Origin: DAOUEG01 sp964589285
GTDB taxonomy: Bacteria > Chloroflexota > Dehalococcoidia > Dehalococcoidales > RBG-16-60-22
DNA: 13,376 nt
Assembly: GCA_964589285.1 (NCBI GenBank)
Contig: CAZPSP010000070.1
Coordinates: forward strand, 1 to 13,376
Direction: 5' to 3'
Shown: in pieces, positions 4,832 to 12,836 of the stretch
How the letters are laid out: each line of letters begins with the position of its first letter
Numbering within the stretch: position 1 is the stretch's first letter
The notes under the pieces: model-generated
What the model was told of the DNA's origin: nothing
Seen by the model: only the letters and a program-made list of their open reading frames with translations
Databases searched by the model: none
Program-made: the position numbers and the translations under genes

Positions 4832-6919
4832 GTGCCCAGAGAATTTCCTCTTGAAAAAATCAGAAATATCGGCATTATTGCCCATATCGACGCCGGCAAG
4901 ACAACCGTCACCGAGCGCATACTCTACTTTACCGGCGTCACCTATAAGATCGGCGAGGTGCACGAAGGCACGGCCGTCATGGACTGGATGGAACAGGAAC
5001 GGGAACGCGGCATCACCATCACCTCCGCCGCTACGACCTGCTACTGGAAGGACCATCGCGTCAATATCATCGATACCCCCGGACACGTCGATTTCACCGC
5101 CGAGGTCGAACGCAGCCTGCGCGTCCTCGATGGCGGCGTCGTCGTCTTCGATGCCGTGGCCGGCGTAGAAGCGCAGTCGGAAACCGTCTGGCGCCAGGCC
5201 GACCGCTATAAGGTGCCGCGCATCTGCTTCATTAACAAGATGGACCGGATTGGGGCCAATTTCACCCGCACGGTTTCCATGATACAGACCCGGCTCCAGG
5301 CCAATCCCCTGCCCATCCAGATGCCGCTGGGGTCCGAGGACAGGTTCAACCTCGTCGTCGACCTCGTTAACAAGCGCTGCTGGCGGTTCAACCAGGACCC
5401 GGACAAAGGCCCGGAAGAAGTGGACATGCCCGCTGATCAAATAGAAGCCGTTGAAGAAGCGAGGCAATCCCTGATCGCTCACGTTGCGGAACAGGATGAC
5501 GACATCATGATGGCCTACCTGGAAAGCCGGGAAGTCTCCGGTGAACAGCTCCACCAGGCCCTCCGCCGCATTACCCTGGCCAGCAAGGGCGTGCCGGTAC
5601 TCTGCGGCAGCGCCCTGAAAAACATGGGCGTCCAGTGCCTCCTCGATGCCATTACCGATTACCTGCCTTCCCCGCTGGAAGTGGCGGCCGTCGAAGGCAT
5701 CAATCCGAGGTCCGAAGAAAAGGAACTGCGGCAAGCCAGCGATGAAGAACCTTTCTCCGCCCTGGCTTTCAAGGTCGTTACCGATCCCTTCGTGGGTCGT
5801 CTCGTCTATTTCCGCGTCTATTCCGGCCGCCTTAAGGTCGGCGCGCAGGTCTTTAACCCGGTCAGGGGCCGGAACGAGCGTATCGGCAGGCTGCTGCTCA
5901 TGCATGCCAACCACCGTGAGGACATCGAATTCGCCGATACCGGCGCCATCATCGCCACGCTCGGCCTTAAGAATACCTTTACCGGAGATACTATCTGCGA
6001 CGCCACCCGCCCGATTATTCTGGAAAACATCAAGTTCCCCGAACCCGTTATTTCCATCGCTATCGAACCCAAGACCAAAGCGGACCAGGACAGACTCGGA
6101 GAATCCCTCGTCAAACTTACTGAAGAAGATCCCACCTTCAAAGTTACTTTCAATGAAGAGACCGGTCAAACCGTTATTTCCGGCATGGGCGAGCTTCACC
6201 TGGAAGTTATCGTCAGCCGCCTTATCAGCGAGTTCCGCGTCGGCGTCATCGTCGGGAAACCGCGCGTCGCCTACAAGGAAACCATTACCCAGCCCGTCCA
6301 TATCGATAGCCGTTTCGTCCGCCAGACCGGCGGCCGCGGCCAGTATGGCCACGCCACACTGGACTTCGAACCGCTCGAGCGCGGCAAAGGCTTTGAGTTC
6401 GTGGATTCCATCAAGGGCGGCACCATCCCGCGCCAGTATATCCCGCCCGTGGAACAGGGCATCAAGGAAGCTATGGAAACCGGCGTCCTGGCCGGATACC
6501 CGGTGGTGGACATCAAGGCCATTCTGGTGGACGGCTCCTACCATGAAGTCGATTCCTCGGAGATGGCCTTCAAGATGGCCGGCTCCATGGCCCTGCGGGA
6601 CGCCGTCAGAAAAGCTAAACCCATCCTACTCGAACCGGTCATGAAACTGGAGATCGTGGCGCCGGAACAGTTCCTCGGGGACATCATCGGCGATCTCAAT
6701 TCGCGCCGCGGGCATGTCGGCAAGATCGATACCCAGAATGACATGTATATCATTAACTGTCTCATCCCCCTGGCGGAAACGTTCGGGTACGCCACACGGC
6801 TCCGCTCTCTCACCCAGGGCCGGGCTACCTATTCCCTGGAATTCCACAGTTACGAGCAACTCCCCACGGAGTTGAAAAATGAAATAGTAGAAAAAGCTGC
6901 AGGCAGGAAATATGGCTAA
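4832..6919 (+). CDS. fusA: Translation elongation factor G
   Basis: EF-G is the GTPase that drives translocation and, with RRF, ribosome recycling. The 695-residue protein shows all five domains. G motifs are AHIDAGKT (17-24), RGITIT (59-64), DTPGH (81-85), NKMD (135-138) and GSALKN. Domain III has ISGMGELHLEV; domain IV begins near RQTGGRGQYGH, and its tip loop GSYHEVDSSEMAF keeps the histidine that reaches the decoding centre. I chose GTG at 4832 because PLEKIRNIGIIAHIDAG follows directly, as in the family, and GGGAG lies 8 nt upstream. The frame stays open back to the rpsG stop, see findings. The end overlaps rpsJ by 8 bp, and no tuf follows, unlike the classical str operon. Confidence 0.98.
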   Translation: MPREFPLEKIRNIGIIAHIDAGKTTVTERILYFTGVTYKIGEVHEGTAVMDWMEQERERGITITSAATTCYWKDHRVNIIDTPGHVDFTAEVERSLRVLDGGVVVFDAVAGVEAQSETVWRQADRYKVPRICFINKMDRIGANFTRTVSMIQTRLQANPLPIQMPLGSEDRFNLVVDLVNKRCWRFNQDPDKGPEEVDMPADQIEAVEEARQSLIAHVAEQDDDIMMAYLESREVSGEQLHQALRRITLASKGVPVLCGSALKNMGVQCLLDAITDYLPSPLEVAAVEGINPRSEEKELRQASDEEPFSALAFKVVTDPFVGRLVYFRVYSGRLKVGAQVFNPVRGRNERIGRLLLMHANHREDIEFADTGAIIATLGLKNTFTGDTICDATRPIILENIKFPEPVISIAIEPKTKADQDRLGESLVKLTEEDPTFKVTFNEETGQTVISGMGELHLEVIVSRLISEFRVGVIVGKPRVAYKETITQPVHIDSRFVRQTGGRGQYGHATLDFEPLERGKGFEFVDSIKGGTIPRQYIPPVEQGIKEAMETGVLAGYPVVDIKAILVDGSYHEVDSSEMAFKMAGSMALRDAVRKAKPILLEPVMKLEIVAPEQFLGDIIGDLNSRRGHVGKIDTQNDMYIINCLIPLAETFGYATRLRSLTQGRATYSLEFHSYEQLPTELKNEIVEKAAGRKYG

Positions 6920-7220
6920 ACAAAAGATCCGCATCAAGCTCAAGGGGTTCGATCATCGCGTGGTCGACCAGTCATCGCGGCAAATTCTGGAAGCGGTGGA
7001 AAGCACCGGCGCCGTCGCCGTGGGACCTATCCCGCTGCCCACCCGTATCCAGAAGTACAGCGTTATCCGCTCGCCGTTCATCGATAAAGACTCTCAGGAG
7101 CAGTTCGAGATCCGGACGCACAAGCGGCTCATCGATATCATCGAGACCACGTCCAAGACCATCGATGCGCTTACCAAGCTGAACCTGCCCTCCGGCGTGG
7201 AAATCGATATCAAGATATAA
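6912..7220 (+). CDS. rpsJ: Small ribosomal subunit protein S10 (NusE)
   Basis: S10 is a 30S head protein that also acts as NusE, binding NusB and NusG in antitermination and transcription-translation coupling. Length 102 residues is standard. Blocks KGFDHRVVDQS, GPIPLPTR and QFEIRTHKRLIDI are clear. In the loop that is usually SPHVNKD the sequence is SPFIDKD, so the histidine equivalent to E. coli H56 is phenylalanine. The ATG lies inside the last codons of fusA (8-bp overlap); an AGG about 5 nt upstream is the only ribosome-binding sequence, which points to translational coupling. In E. coli this gene opens a separate operon behind the L4-binding S10 leader; here no leader can exist. Confidence 0.98.
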   Translation: MAKQKIRIKLKGFDHRVVDQSSRQILEAVESTGAVAVGPIPLPTRIQKYSVIRSPFIDKDSQEQFEIRTHKRLIDIIETTSKTIDALTKLNLPSGVEIDIKI

Positions 7221-7242
7221 AACGAGAATCGGTGACATCATT

Positions 7243-7866
7243 ATGATTGAAGGAATTATAGGGAAAAAACTGGGCATGACCCAGGTGTTCGGGGACGACG
7301 GCACTTCCCAGGCGGTGACCGCCATCGAAGCCGGCCCCTGCACCGTCATGCAGGTCAAAACCATCGAGAAGGACGGCTATGAAGCCGTGCAGATCGGCTA
7401 CGGCGTGAAGAAAGCCGGTTCCCGCCGCGGCAAAGGCAAGGACAAAGCCGCTCCGCCGCGGTACCGGCGCGAATTCCGCACGGTCCAGGGCGATGCGCTG
7501 GAACCCGGCCAGAAGATAGATGTCAGCCTCTTCAAAGCCGGTGACGCCGTAGATGTGACCGGCATATCTAAAGGAAAGGGATTCGCCGGCGGCGTCAAAA
7601 GATACCATTTCCGCGGCGGCCCCAAGACGCACGGCCAGTCAGACCGCTTCCGCGCGCCCGGCTCCATCGGCGCCGGCAGTACCCCCGGCAAGGTCTTCAA
7701 GGGTATGCGCATGGCCGGCCATATGGGCGCTGAGCGGGTGACCGTTGCCAACCTCACCGTTGTCCAGGCCGATGCGGAACGCAACCTGCTCTTCGTTAAG
7801 GGTGCGGTCCCCGGCGCCACCAACGGGCTGGTATTGATACGTAAGTCCATGAGGGGGAGGAAGTAA
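7243..7866 (+). CDS. rplC: Large ribosomal subunit protein L3
   Basis: L3 is an early 50S assembly protein whose loop reaches the peptidyl transferase centre. The 207-residue product begins MIEGIIGKKLGMTQVF and ends with the usual ERNLLFVKGAVPGATNG block. The central extension reads GSIGAGSTPGKVFKG (140-154). The glutamine methylated by PrmB in E. coli (GQNQTPG) is absent, so that modification is not expected. GGTGA lies 7 nt before the ATG, 22 bp after rpsJ. A Leu/Gly-rich frame on the opposite strand is a shadow. Confidence 0.98.
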   Translation: MIEGIIGKKLGMTQVFGDDGTSQAVTAIEAGPCTVMQVKTIEKDGYEAVQIGYGVKKAGSRRGKGKDKAAPPRYRREFRTVQGDALEPGQKIDVSLFKAGDAVDVTGISKGKGFAGGVKRYHFRGGPKTHGQSDRFRAPGSIGAGSTPGKVFKGMRMAGHMGAERVTVANLTVVQADAERNLLFVKGAVPGATNGLVLIRKSMRGRK

Positions 7867-7867
7867 G

Positions 7868-8512
7868 GTGCAGGTTCCAGTTTACAGCCTTTCCGGTGAA
7901 GAGGTCCGGAAAATAGAAGTGAATGACAGCCTCTTCGGCGTCCCGTTCAATGAAGCCATCGTGCACCAGGTAATGGTCGCCCTCCAGGCCAACGCCCGCC
8001 AGGGGACCTCCGCCTCCAAGACGCGCGGCATGATCAACGGGAGCACTAAGAAATTATACCGCCAGAAAGGCACGGGCAACGCCCGCGCCGGCTCCAAGAA
8101 ATCACCGCTGCGCCGCGGCGGCGGCGTCACCTTCGGGCCTCACCCGAGGGACTACCGCCAGAGCATTAACAAGAAGATGCGGCGGCTGGCGCTGCGCTGC
8201 GTCCTCTCCGCCAAGGTCGGAGACGGCGAATTGAAAATACTCGAAGGGTTTGACTTTGCCGAACCCAAGACCAGCAGGATGGCCGAAGCCATGGCCGCCC
8301 TCGGCGTGGATAATTCGGCTCTTATCGTCACCCGGGAACCGGAGATCAACGTCATCAAGTCCGCCAGGAACCTGCCGAAGGTCAAGACCACCCCGGCCGG
8401 CGTGCTCAATATCCTCGATATACTCGGGCACAAGTCCGTCCTCATGACGGAAGACGCCGTCCGCCTGGCGGAACAACTGTGGGCCAACGGTTCCACCGAA
8501 GGGGGAGAATAA
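7868..8512 (+). CDS. rplD: Large ribosomal subunit protein L4
   Basis: L4 lines the peptide exit tunnel, and in some bacteria represses the S10 operon and binds RNase E. The 214-residue protein has the family fold: start MQVPVYSLSGEEV, tunnel loop TKKLYRQKGTGNARAGSKKSP, then RRGGGVTFGPHPRDY. In the loop the usual KPWRQKGTGRAR is KLYRQKGTGNAR, with Trp and Arg replaced. GTG at 7868 is preceded by GGGGGAGG at 7 nt and starts one base after rplC. The stop overlaps the rplW start by one base (TAATG). Because the E. coli-type S10 leader is missing, L4 autoregulation would need another site. Confidence 0.97.
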   Translation: MQVPVYSLSGEEVRKIEVNDSLFGVPFNEAIVHQVMVALQANARQGTSASKTRGMINGSTKKLYRQKGTGNARAGSKKSPLRRGGGVTFGPHPRDYRQSINKKMRRLALRCVLSAKVGDGELKILEGFDFAEPKTSRMAEAMAALGVDNSALIVTREPEINVIKSARNLPKVKTTPAGVLNILDILGHKSVLMTEDAVRLAEQLWANGSTEGGE

Positions 8513-8796
8513 TGCATCTGTACGAGGTGCTGCGCCGCCCGGTCATTACGGAAAAAAGCACTGAACTCGCCGGCAGCAACAAGTATGCCTTCGAGGTTGC
8601 CGACGGCGCCAATAAACTGATGATCAAACAGGCCGTGGAAGCCGCGTTCAAGGTCTCCGTGACCGGCGTGAACGTGATCACCATGAAACCCAAATTGCGG
8701 CGCATCGGCCGGCGCCAGGTTATGACATCGCCATGGAAGAAAGCTATCGTTACCCTGAAAGCGGGCGACAAGATAGAATTCTTCGAGGGCGTCTAG
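8512..8796 (+). CDS. rplW: Large ribosomal subunit protein L23
   Basis: L23 sits at the tunnel exit and is the main docking site for trigger factor and SRP. The 94-residue protein begins MHLYEVLRRPVITEKST, the family hallmark, and continues with NKYAFEVADGANKLMIKQAVE and the basic loop TMKPKLRRIGRR. The ATG shares its A with the rplD stop codon, and GGGGGAG lies 4 nt upstream, so translation is coupled. An earlier in-frame ATG at 8479 lies within rplD and would add 11 residues without family resemblance; it is rejected. Confidence 0.97.
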   Translation: MHLYEVLRRPVITEKSTELAGSNKYAFEVADGANKLMIKQAVEAAFKVSVTGVNVITMKPKLRRIGRRQVMTSPWKKAIVTLKAGDKIEFFEGV

Positions 8797-8816
8797 GAAA
8801 AGGGGGTAGCTGAGTA

Positions 8817-9641
8817 GTGGCTCTCAAGATATATAAACCGACTTCCCCGGGCAGACGGGGTATGAGCGGCTATACTTTTGATGAAATTACCAAAACGGAA
8901 CCGGAAAAATCGCTGACGTTCTTCAAGAAACAGCGCGCCGGTCGCAATAACCGCGGTAAGGTCACCGTTCGCCATCGCGGCGCGGGCGCCAAACGTCTGA
9001 TCCGGATTATCGATTTCAAACGGGACAAGATCGGCGTGCCCGGCAAGGTCAACGCCATCGAGTACGATCCTAACCGCAGCGCCCGCATCGCACTCATTTT
9101 CTACGCGGACGGTGAAAAGCGCTATATCCTGGCTCCGATCGGTCTCAAGGTCGGCGATACCATCATGTCCGGTGAAAACGCCGAGATCCGCCCCGGCAAT
9201 ACCCTGCCGATGCGTAACATCCCTTCCGGCCATGATATCCATAACATAGAAATGAACCCCGGCAAAGGCGGCCAGTTGGCCCGCAGCGCCGGTAATTCCG
9301 CCCAGTTGATGGTCAAGGAAGGCGAATTCGTCCTGCTCAGGATGCCGTCCGGTGAGATCCGTCGTTTCCGCAGCGAATGCACCGCCACCATCGGCCAGGT
9401 CGGTAATGCCGAACACCAGAACATCAAACTCGGCAAAGCCGGTCGTAAACGCCATATGGGCTGGCGGCCCTCCGTAAGAGGCACCGCCATGACCCCGCGT
9501 GACCATCCCCATGGCGGCGGCGAGGGCCGCTCTCCCGTCGGCATGCCCGGTCCCAAGACTCCCTGGGGCAAACCGGCCCTGGGCTACAAGACCCGGAAAC
9601 CCAAGTCCTCGGACCGGATGATCGTCAAACGCCGCAAGTAG
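8817..9641 (+). CDS. rplB: Large ribosomal subunit protein L2
   Basis: L2 is needed for subunit association and lies beside the peptidyl transferase centre. Length 274 residues is standard. The N-terminus MALKIYKPTSPGRRGMS, the OB-fold block RHRGAGAKRLIRIIDFKRDK and the C-terminal HPHGGGEGRSPVGMPGPKTPWGKPALG are all present. H230, equivalent to the functionally important E. coli H229, is conserved; the preceding residues are MTPRD where E. coli has MNPVD. The GTG start has AGGGGGT 9 nt upstream and lies 20 bp after rplW. Confidence 0.98.
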   Translation: MALKIYKPTSPGRRGMSGYTFDEITKTEPEKSLTFFKKQRAGRNNRGKVTVRHRGAGAKRLIRIIDFKRDKIGVPGKVNAIEYDPNRSARIALIFYADGEKRYILAPIGLKVGDTIMSGENAEIRPGNTLPMRNIPSGHDIHNIEMNPGKGGQLARSAGNSAQLMVKEGEFVLLRMPSGEIRRFRSECTATIGQVGNAEHQNIKLGKAGRKRHMGWRPSVRGTAMTPRDHPHGGGEGRSPVGMPGPKTPWGKPALGYKTRKPKSSDRMIVKRRK

Positions 9642-9658
9642 TGAGGTAAACAGGAAGT

Positions 9659-9943
9659 ATGTCAAGGTCAATTAAAAAAGGGCCGGCAGTCGACCCCAAA
9701 CTTATCAAGAAAGTCGATGCCGTCATACGTTCGAACAAGAAGACAATCATCAAGACATGGGCACGCAGTTCGACGATCTTGCCGCAGATGGTAGGCCTGA
9801 CCTTCGGCGTCCATGACGGGCGGCGGCATGTACCCGTTTATGTAAACGAGAACATGGTCGGCCATAAACTCGGCGAGTTCGCCCTTACCCGGACGTTCCG
9901 GGGCCATGCCGGCAGATCAGAGAAATCCCAGGTCAAGAAATAA
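9659..9943 (+). CDS. rpsS: Small ribosomal subunit protein S19
   Basis: S19 binds 16S rRNA in the 30S head with S13 and touches the A-site region. The 94-residue product begins MSRSIKKGPAVDPKL and carries ARSSTILPQMVGLTFGVHDGRRHVPVYV and GHKLGEFALTRTFRGHAG, all typical. The start at 9659 is fixed by the MSRS N-terminus. The ribosome-binding sequence is slightly unusual: AGG ends 4 nt before the ATG, with a stronger GTGAGGT 11 nt away overlapping the rplB stop. Gap to rplB is 17 bp. Confidence 0.97.
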   Translation: MSRSIKKGPAVDPKLIKKVDAVIRSNKKTIIKTWARSSTILPQMVGLTFGVHDGRRHVPVYVNENMVGHKLGEFALTRTFRGHAGRSEKSQVKK

Positions 9944-9974
9944 GCTGGAAATAACCTGAAACAGGTGCAGTAAC

Positions 9975-10313
9975 GTGGAAGTAAGAGCCATTCAGAAAGA
10001 TACCGGAGTACCCGCAAGTAAGGTCCGGCCCCTGGCCAACCTGATCCGGGGCAAAGAGGTGGAACAGGCCTTGACAATGCTCAAGTTCATCCCTACCCCC
10101 AAGGCCCGGCTTGTCGCCAAAGTGGTACAATCAGCAGCGGCAAACGCTGAAAATAACTTCCAGATGGACCCCGCGGACCTCAAAGTGGTCAAAATCTATG
10201 TTGACGAGGCAACCAGCCTGCGGCGGTACCGGCCTCGCTCACGCGGCAGGGTCAGTCCGGTGAGAAAACGGTCCAGCCATATCACAGTCGTCGTTGCCGA
10301 GCAGGAGGGTTAA
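9975..10313 (+). CDS. rplV: Large ribosomal subunit protein L22
   Basis: L22 has a long beta-hairpin that lines the exit tunnel near the macrolide site. The 112-residue product shows the N-terminal helix region SKVRPLANLIRGKEVEQAL, SAAANAENN, and the hairpin RRYRPRSRGRVSPVRKRSSHITVVV. GTG at 9975 is preceded by AGGTG at 7 nt, 31 bp after rpsS. The stop codon abuts the rpsC start with no base between. No resistance-type deletion in the hairpin is obvious by eye. Confidence 0.97.
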   Translation: MEVRAIQKDTGVPASKVRPLANLIRGKEVEQALTMLKFIPTPKARLVAKVVQSAAANAENNFQMDPADLKVVKIYVDEATSLRRYRPRSRGRVSPVRKRSSHITVVVAEQEG

Positions 10314-11162
10314 TTGGGTCATAAAGTTCATCCGACGGGATTTAGAGTAGGTGTCATCAAGGACTGGCAGTCCAAGTGGTACAGCCAGACGCATTACGCC
10401 GAGTTCATACAGGAAGACTACAAGCTCCGGGAAGTCATCAAGGCCAAGTACCCGGAAGCCGGTATCTCCCTGGTTGAGATCGACCGCCAGGCCAAGGATG
10501 TCACCATATCGCTGTACACGGCGCGTCCGGGCATCGTCATCGGCCGCGGCGGACAGCGTGTCGATGAAATGCGCCAGTTCCTGGAGGGCCTCATCGGCAA
10601 GAAAATACGGCTGAATATTCAGGAAGTCCGCCAGCCGGAGCTGGACGCCTATTTGGTGGCCCGCTCCATCGCTGAACAGATCGAACACCGCGTTGCCTAT
10701 CGGCGCGCCATGAAACAGGCCATGTTCCGCACCGTTCAAGCGGGCGCCCGCGGTATCAAGGTAAGCTGCGCCGGTCGTCTCGGTAACGCGGAGATCGCCC
10801 GCCGGCAGACCTCCCACCAGGGACAGGTGCCGCTGCATACCCTCCGCGCGGACATTGATTACGGATTTACGGAAGCTCATACCACCCTCGGACGCATCGG
10901 CGTCAAGGTGTGGATATATAAAGGGCAGGTATTGCCCGAAATGAAGACTACCGAAGCCCCGGCAGCCCCCGCGGAAGCACCCGCGGAAGCTGTTGAAGAA
11001 ACGCCGGCCGCCGCCGAGGCGCCCGCGGAAACAGCCGCTCCTGAAGAAAAACCGAAAGCGGCCAAACCCAGAGTGCGGCGTGTTGCCCGCACCGCGGAAA
11101 CGGCTCCCCCCGCGGAAGAGGCGGAAGATTCCGGTGAGGATACCGGGACCGAGAAGGCATAA
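10314..11162 (+). CDS. rpsC: Small ribosomal subunit protein S3 with acidic Ala/Pro/Glu C-terminal tail
   Basis: S3 lies at the mRNA entry site and takes part in mRNA unwinding. Residues 1-205 are canonical: MGHKVHPTGFRVGVIKDW, the KH-domain loop GIVIGRGGQRV (73-83), the basic helix RRAMKQ (130-135) and VPLHTLRADIDYG…GVKVWIYKG. The protein is 282 residues, against 233 in E. coli. From about residue 208 onward there is a low-complexity tail rich in Ala, Pro and Glu with a short basic patch KPRVRRVAR (251-259), likely disordered. The tail DNA has five copies of CCGCGGAA. The TTG start directly follows the rplV stop and has AGGAGG 5 nt upstream inside rplV. The tail function is unknown. Confidence 0.96.
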   Translation: MGHKVHPTGFRVGVIKDWQSKWYSQTHYAEFIQEDYKLREVIKAKYPEAGISLVEIDRQAKDVTISLYTARPGIVIGRGGQRVDEMRQFLEGLIGKKIRLNIQEVRQPELDAYLVARSIAEQIEHRVAYRRAMKQAMFRTVQAGARGIKVSCAGRLGNAEIARRQTSHQGQVPLHTLRADIDYGFTEAHTTLGRIGVKVWIYKGQVLPEMKTTEAPAAPAEAPAEAVEETPAAAEAPAETAAPEEKPKAAKPRVRRVARTAETAPPAEEAEDSGEDTGTEKA

Positions 11163-11180
11163 AGAAGAGGAACTACTACC

Positions 11181-11618
11181 ATGCAACAGCCTAAGCGTGT
11201 TAAATACAGAAAGGTGCAGCGCGGCAGTCGCCGCGGTAAAGCCAACAGCGGCAATGTTGTCAGCTTTGGAGATTTCGGTCTTCAGGCGCTGGAATCCGCC
11301 TGGGTGACCGCGGCCCAGATAGAAGCCGCCCGCCGCGCCATCACCCGTTACATCCGCCGCGGCGGCAAGGTGTGGATACGGATCTTCCCGGATAAACCCG
11401 TCACCAAGAAACCCGCCGAGACCCGGCAGGGCAGCGGTAAAGGCGCCCCCGACCACTGGGTGGCCGTGGTCAAATCCGGCAAGATGATGTTTGAGATGGC
11501 CGGCGTCCGGGAAGAAGTGGCCAAAGAAGCTATCCGCCTGGCGGCCCACAAGCTTCCCCTGAAGACCAAGTTCGTCCTCAGGGAATCCACCGCCATTATG
11601 GCGGAAACGGCCGAGTAG
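11181..11618 (+). CDS. rplP: Large ribosomal subunit protein L16
   Basis: L16 binds near the A-site tRNA elbow and is a late 50S assembly protein. Length is 145 residues, slightly over the usual 136-144. The N-terminus MQQPKRVKYRKVQRG resembles the family MLxPKRxKxRK with Gln replacing the usual hydrophobic residue at position 2. The conserved block TRQGSGKGAPDHWVAVVKSG (81-100) contains R82, equivalent to the arginine hydroxylated by YcfD in E. coli. GAAGAGG lies 10 nt before the ATG, 18 bp after rpsC. Confidence 0.97.
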   Translation: MQQPKRVKYRKVQRGSRRGKANSGNVVSFGDFGLQALESAWVTAAQIEAARRAITRYIRRGGKVWIRIFPDKPVTKKPAETRQGSGKGAPDHWVAVVKSGKMMFEMAGVREEVAKEAIRLAAHKLPLKTKFVLRESTAIMAETAE

Positions 11619-11628
11619 GAGTAGTACC

Positions 11629-11826
11629 GTGGATTTGAAAGACGTACGCAATCAAAGTACCGCTGACTTGAAGAAGCAGCTCGAAGAAGCCCACCGGGAG
11701 CTCTTTAACCTGCGGTTCCGCTTGACGACCAAACAACTCGTGAACCACCGTGAACTTCGGCGGGTCAAGAAGAACATCGCCCGTTACAATACGCTCATCA
11801 CCGAGCGGGAACTGGGGATAAGGTAG
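11629..11826 (+). CDS. rpmC: Large ribosomal subunit protein L29
   Basis: L29 is a small two-helix protein next to L23 at the tunnel exit. The 65-residue product, MDLKDVRNQSTADLKKQLEE, has the typical ELFNLRFRLTTKQLVNHRELRRVKKNIAR core. The GTG start has AGGAG 7 nt upstream, overlapping the rplP stop; the gap is 10 bp. Start choice is supported by the family N-terminus. Confidence 0.95.
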   Translation: MDLKDVRNQSTADLKKQLEEAHRELFNLRFRLTTKQLVNHRELRRVKKNIARYNTLITERELGIR

Positions 11827-11834
11827 GCAGTTAG

Positions 11835-12122
11835 ATGGAAAAACTGGAACGCAAGACCAGGCAGGGCGTCGTGATCAGCGATGTCATGAACAAGACCGTG
11901 GTCGTCGCCGTGGATACCCCCAGGCGGCACCCGCTCTATCACAAGAATATCAAACACACCAAGAAATATTACGCACACGATGAAAAGAACGAGTGCAAGA
12001 CCGGGGACACGGTCCTTATCGAAGAGACCCGCCCGCTTTCCAAGCTCAAGCGGTGGCGCGTGCGGCAGATCGTCATCAAGGGCCAGGTAGCCGATATCAA
12101 ACCCAGTGAAATTACGACATAG
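11835..12122 (+). CDS. rpsQ: Small ribosomal subunit protein S17
   Basis: S17 is a primary 16S rRNA-binding OB-fold protein. The 95-residue product shows RKTRQGVVISDVMNKTVVVAV, HPLYHKNIKHTKKYYAHDEKNECKTGDTV and EETRPLSKLKRWRV, all family blocks. The ATG lies 8 bp after rpmC. The only ribosome-binding sequence is AGGTAGG overlapping the rpmC stop, so coupling to rpmC translation is likely. Confidence 0.97.
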   Translation: MEKLERKTRQGVVISDVMNKTVVVAVDTPRRHPLYHKNIKHTKKYYAHDEKNECKTGDTVLIEETRPLSKLKRWRVRQIVIKGQVADIKPSEITT

Positions 12123-12140
12123 GATGTTGGTGAAACAGCC

Positions 12141-12509
12141 ATGATTCAGATGCAGTCAAGACTCAAGGTAGCAGACAACACCGGTGCGCGGGAAATTATG
12201 TGCATCAACGTGCTGGGCGGCACCCGGCGTAAGTACGCATACGTCGGCGATATCATCATCGCCTCCGTCAAGCGCTCCATCCCAAACGCCAATACCAAGA
12301 AGGGGGACGTCGTCCGGGCCGTTATTATCCGCACCGCTCATCCCTACCGGCGCCCTGACGGCTCCTATATCAAGTTCGATGAAAACGCCGCCGTTATTTT
12401 AACGGATAAAAACGAGCCGAAAGGCACCCGTATTTTCGGACCGGTGGCCAGGGAACTGCGTGATAAGCAGTACACCAAGATAGCATCCCTGGCGCCTGAA
12501 GTTCTTTAA
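12141..12509 (+). CDS. rplN: Large ribosomal subunit protein L14
   Basis: L14 forms an intersubunit bridge and is the docking site of the silencing factor RsfS. The 122-residue protein has the standard length, start MIQMQSRLKVADNTGARE, and blocks RPDGSYIKFDENAAVIL and GTRIFGPVARELR. TTGGTGA ends 7 nt before the ATG. In E. coli this gene begins the spc operon; here it follows rpsQ by 18 bp with no promoter or terminator visible, so the S10 and spc clusters appear fused. Confidence 0.98.
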   Translation: MIQMQSRLKVADNTGAREIMCINVLGGTRRKYAYVGDIIIASVKRSIPNANTKKGDVVRAVIIRTAHPYRRPDGSYIKFDENAAVILTDKNEPKGTRIFGPVARELRDKQYTKIASLAPEVL

Positions 12510-12524
12510 AAGGCAGTAACAAAG

Positions 12525-12836
12525 ATGAAAATCAGGAAAAATGATAACGTGCTTGTGATAACCGGCAAAGACCGGGGTAAAAAAGGCAAGGTCCGCTTTG
12601 CTTATCCCAGGAAGAAACAGGTTATCGTGGAAGGCGTTAACTTCATCAAGAAACACTCCAAGGCGCGGGGAGCGGTACGGCAGGCCGGCATCATAGACCT
12701 GGAAGCTCCGCTGGATGTTTCCAACGTCATGCTGGTCTGCAGCAAATGCAACAAACCCAGCCGTATCGGCATGCGCCGGCTGGAAGACGGCCGCAGGGTC
12801 CGTTTCTGCCGCTCCTGCCAGGAGGTGCTCGACTAA
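12525..12836 (+). CDS. rplX: Large ribosomal subunit protein L24 with zinc ribbon
   Basis: L24 is one of the first proteins to bind 23S rRNA during 50S assembly. The 103-residue product has the KOW motif NDNVLVITGKDRGKKGKV (6-23) and VEGVNFIKKH. At the C-terminus two CxxC pairs, C72/C75 and C95/C98, form a predicted zinc ribbon, the cysteine-containing form of this protein that is common in bacteria. The nearest ribosome-binding sequence, AAAGG, is about 12 nt before the ATG, longer than in neighbouring genes. The stop overlaps the rplE start by one base. Confidence 0.97.
   Translation: MKIRKNDNVLVITGKDRGKKGKVRFAYPRKKQVIVEGVNFIKKHSKARGAVRQAGIIDLEAPLDVSNVMLVCSKCNKPSRIGMRRLEDGRRVRFCRSCQEVLD

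Noticed and set aside
4271..6544. 757-codon open frame antisense to rpsG and fusA
   Set aside because: It is the complement of strongly biased EF-G codons; no promoter, ribosome-binding sequence or family resemblance. Other long antisense frames at 8793-9671 and 10239-11651 are rejected for the same reason.
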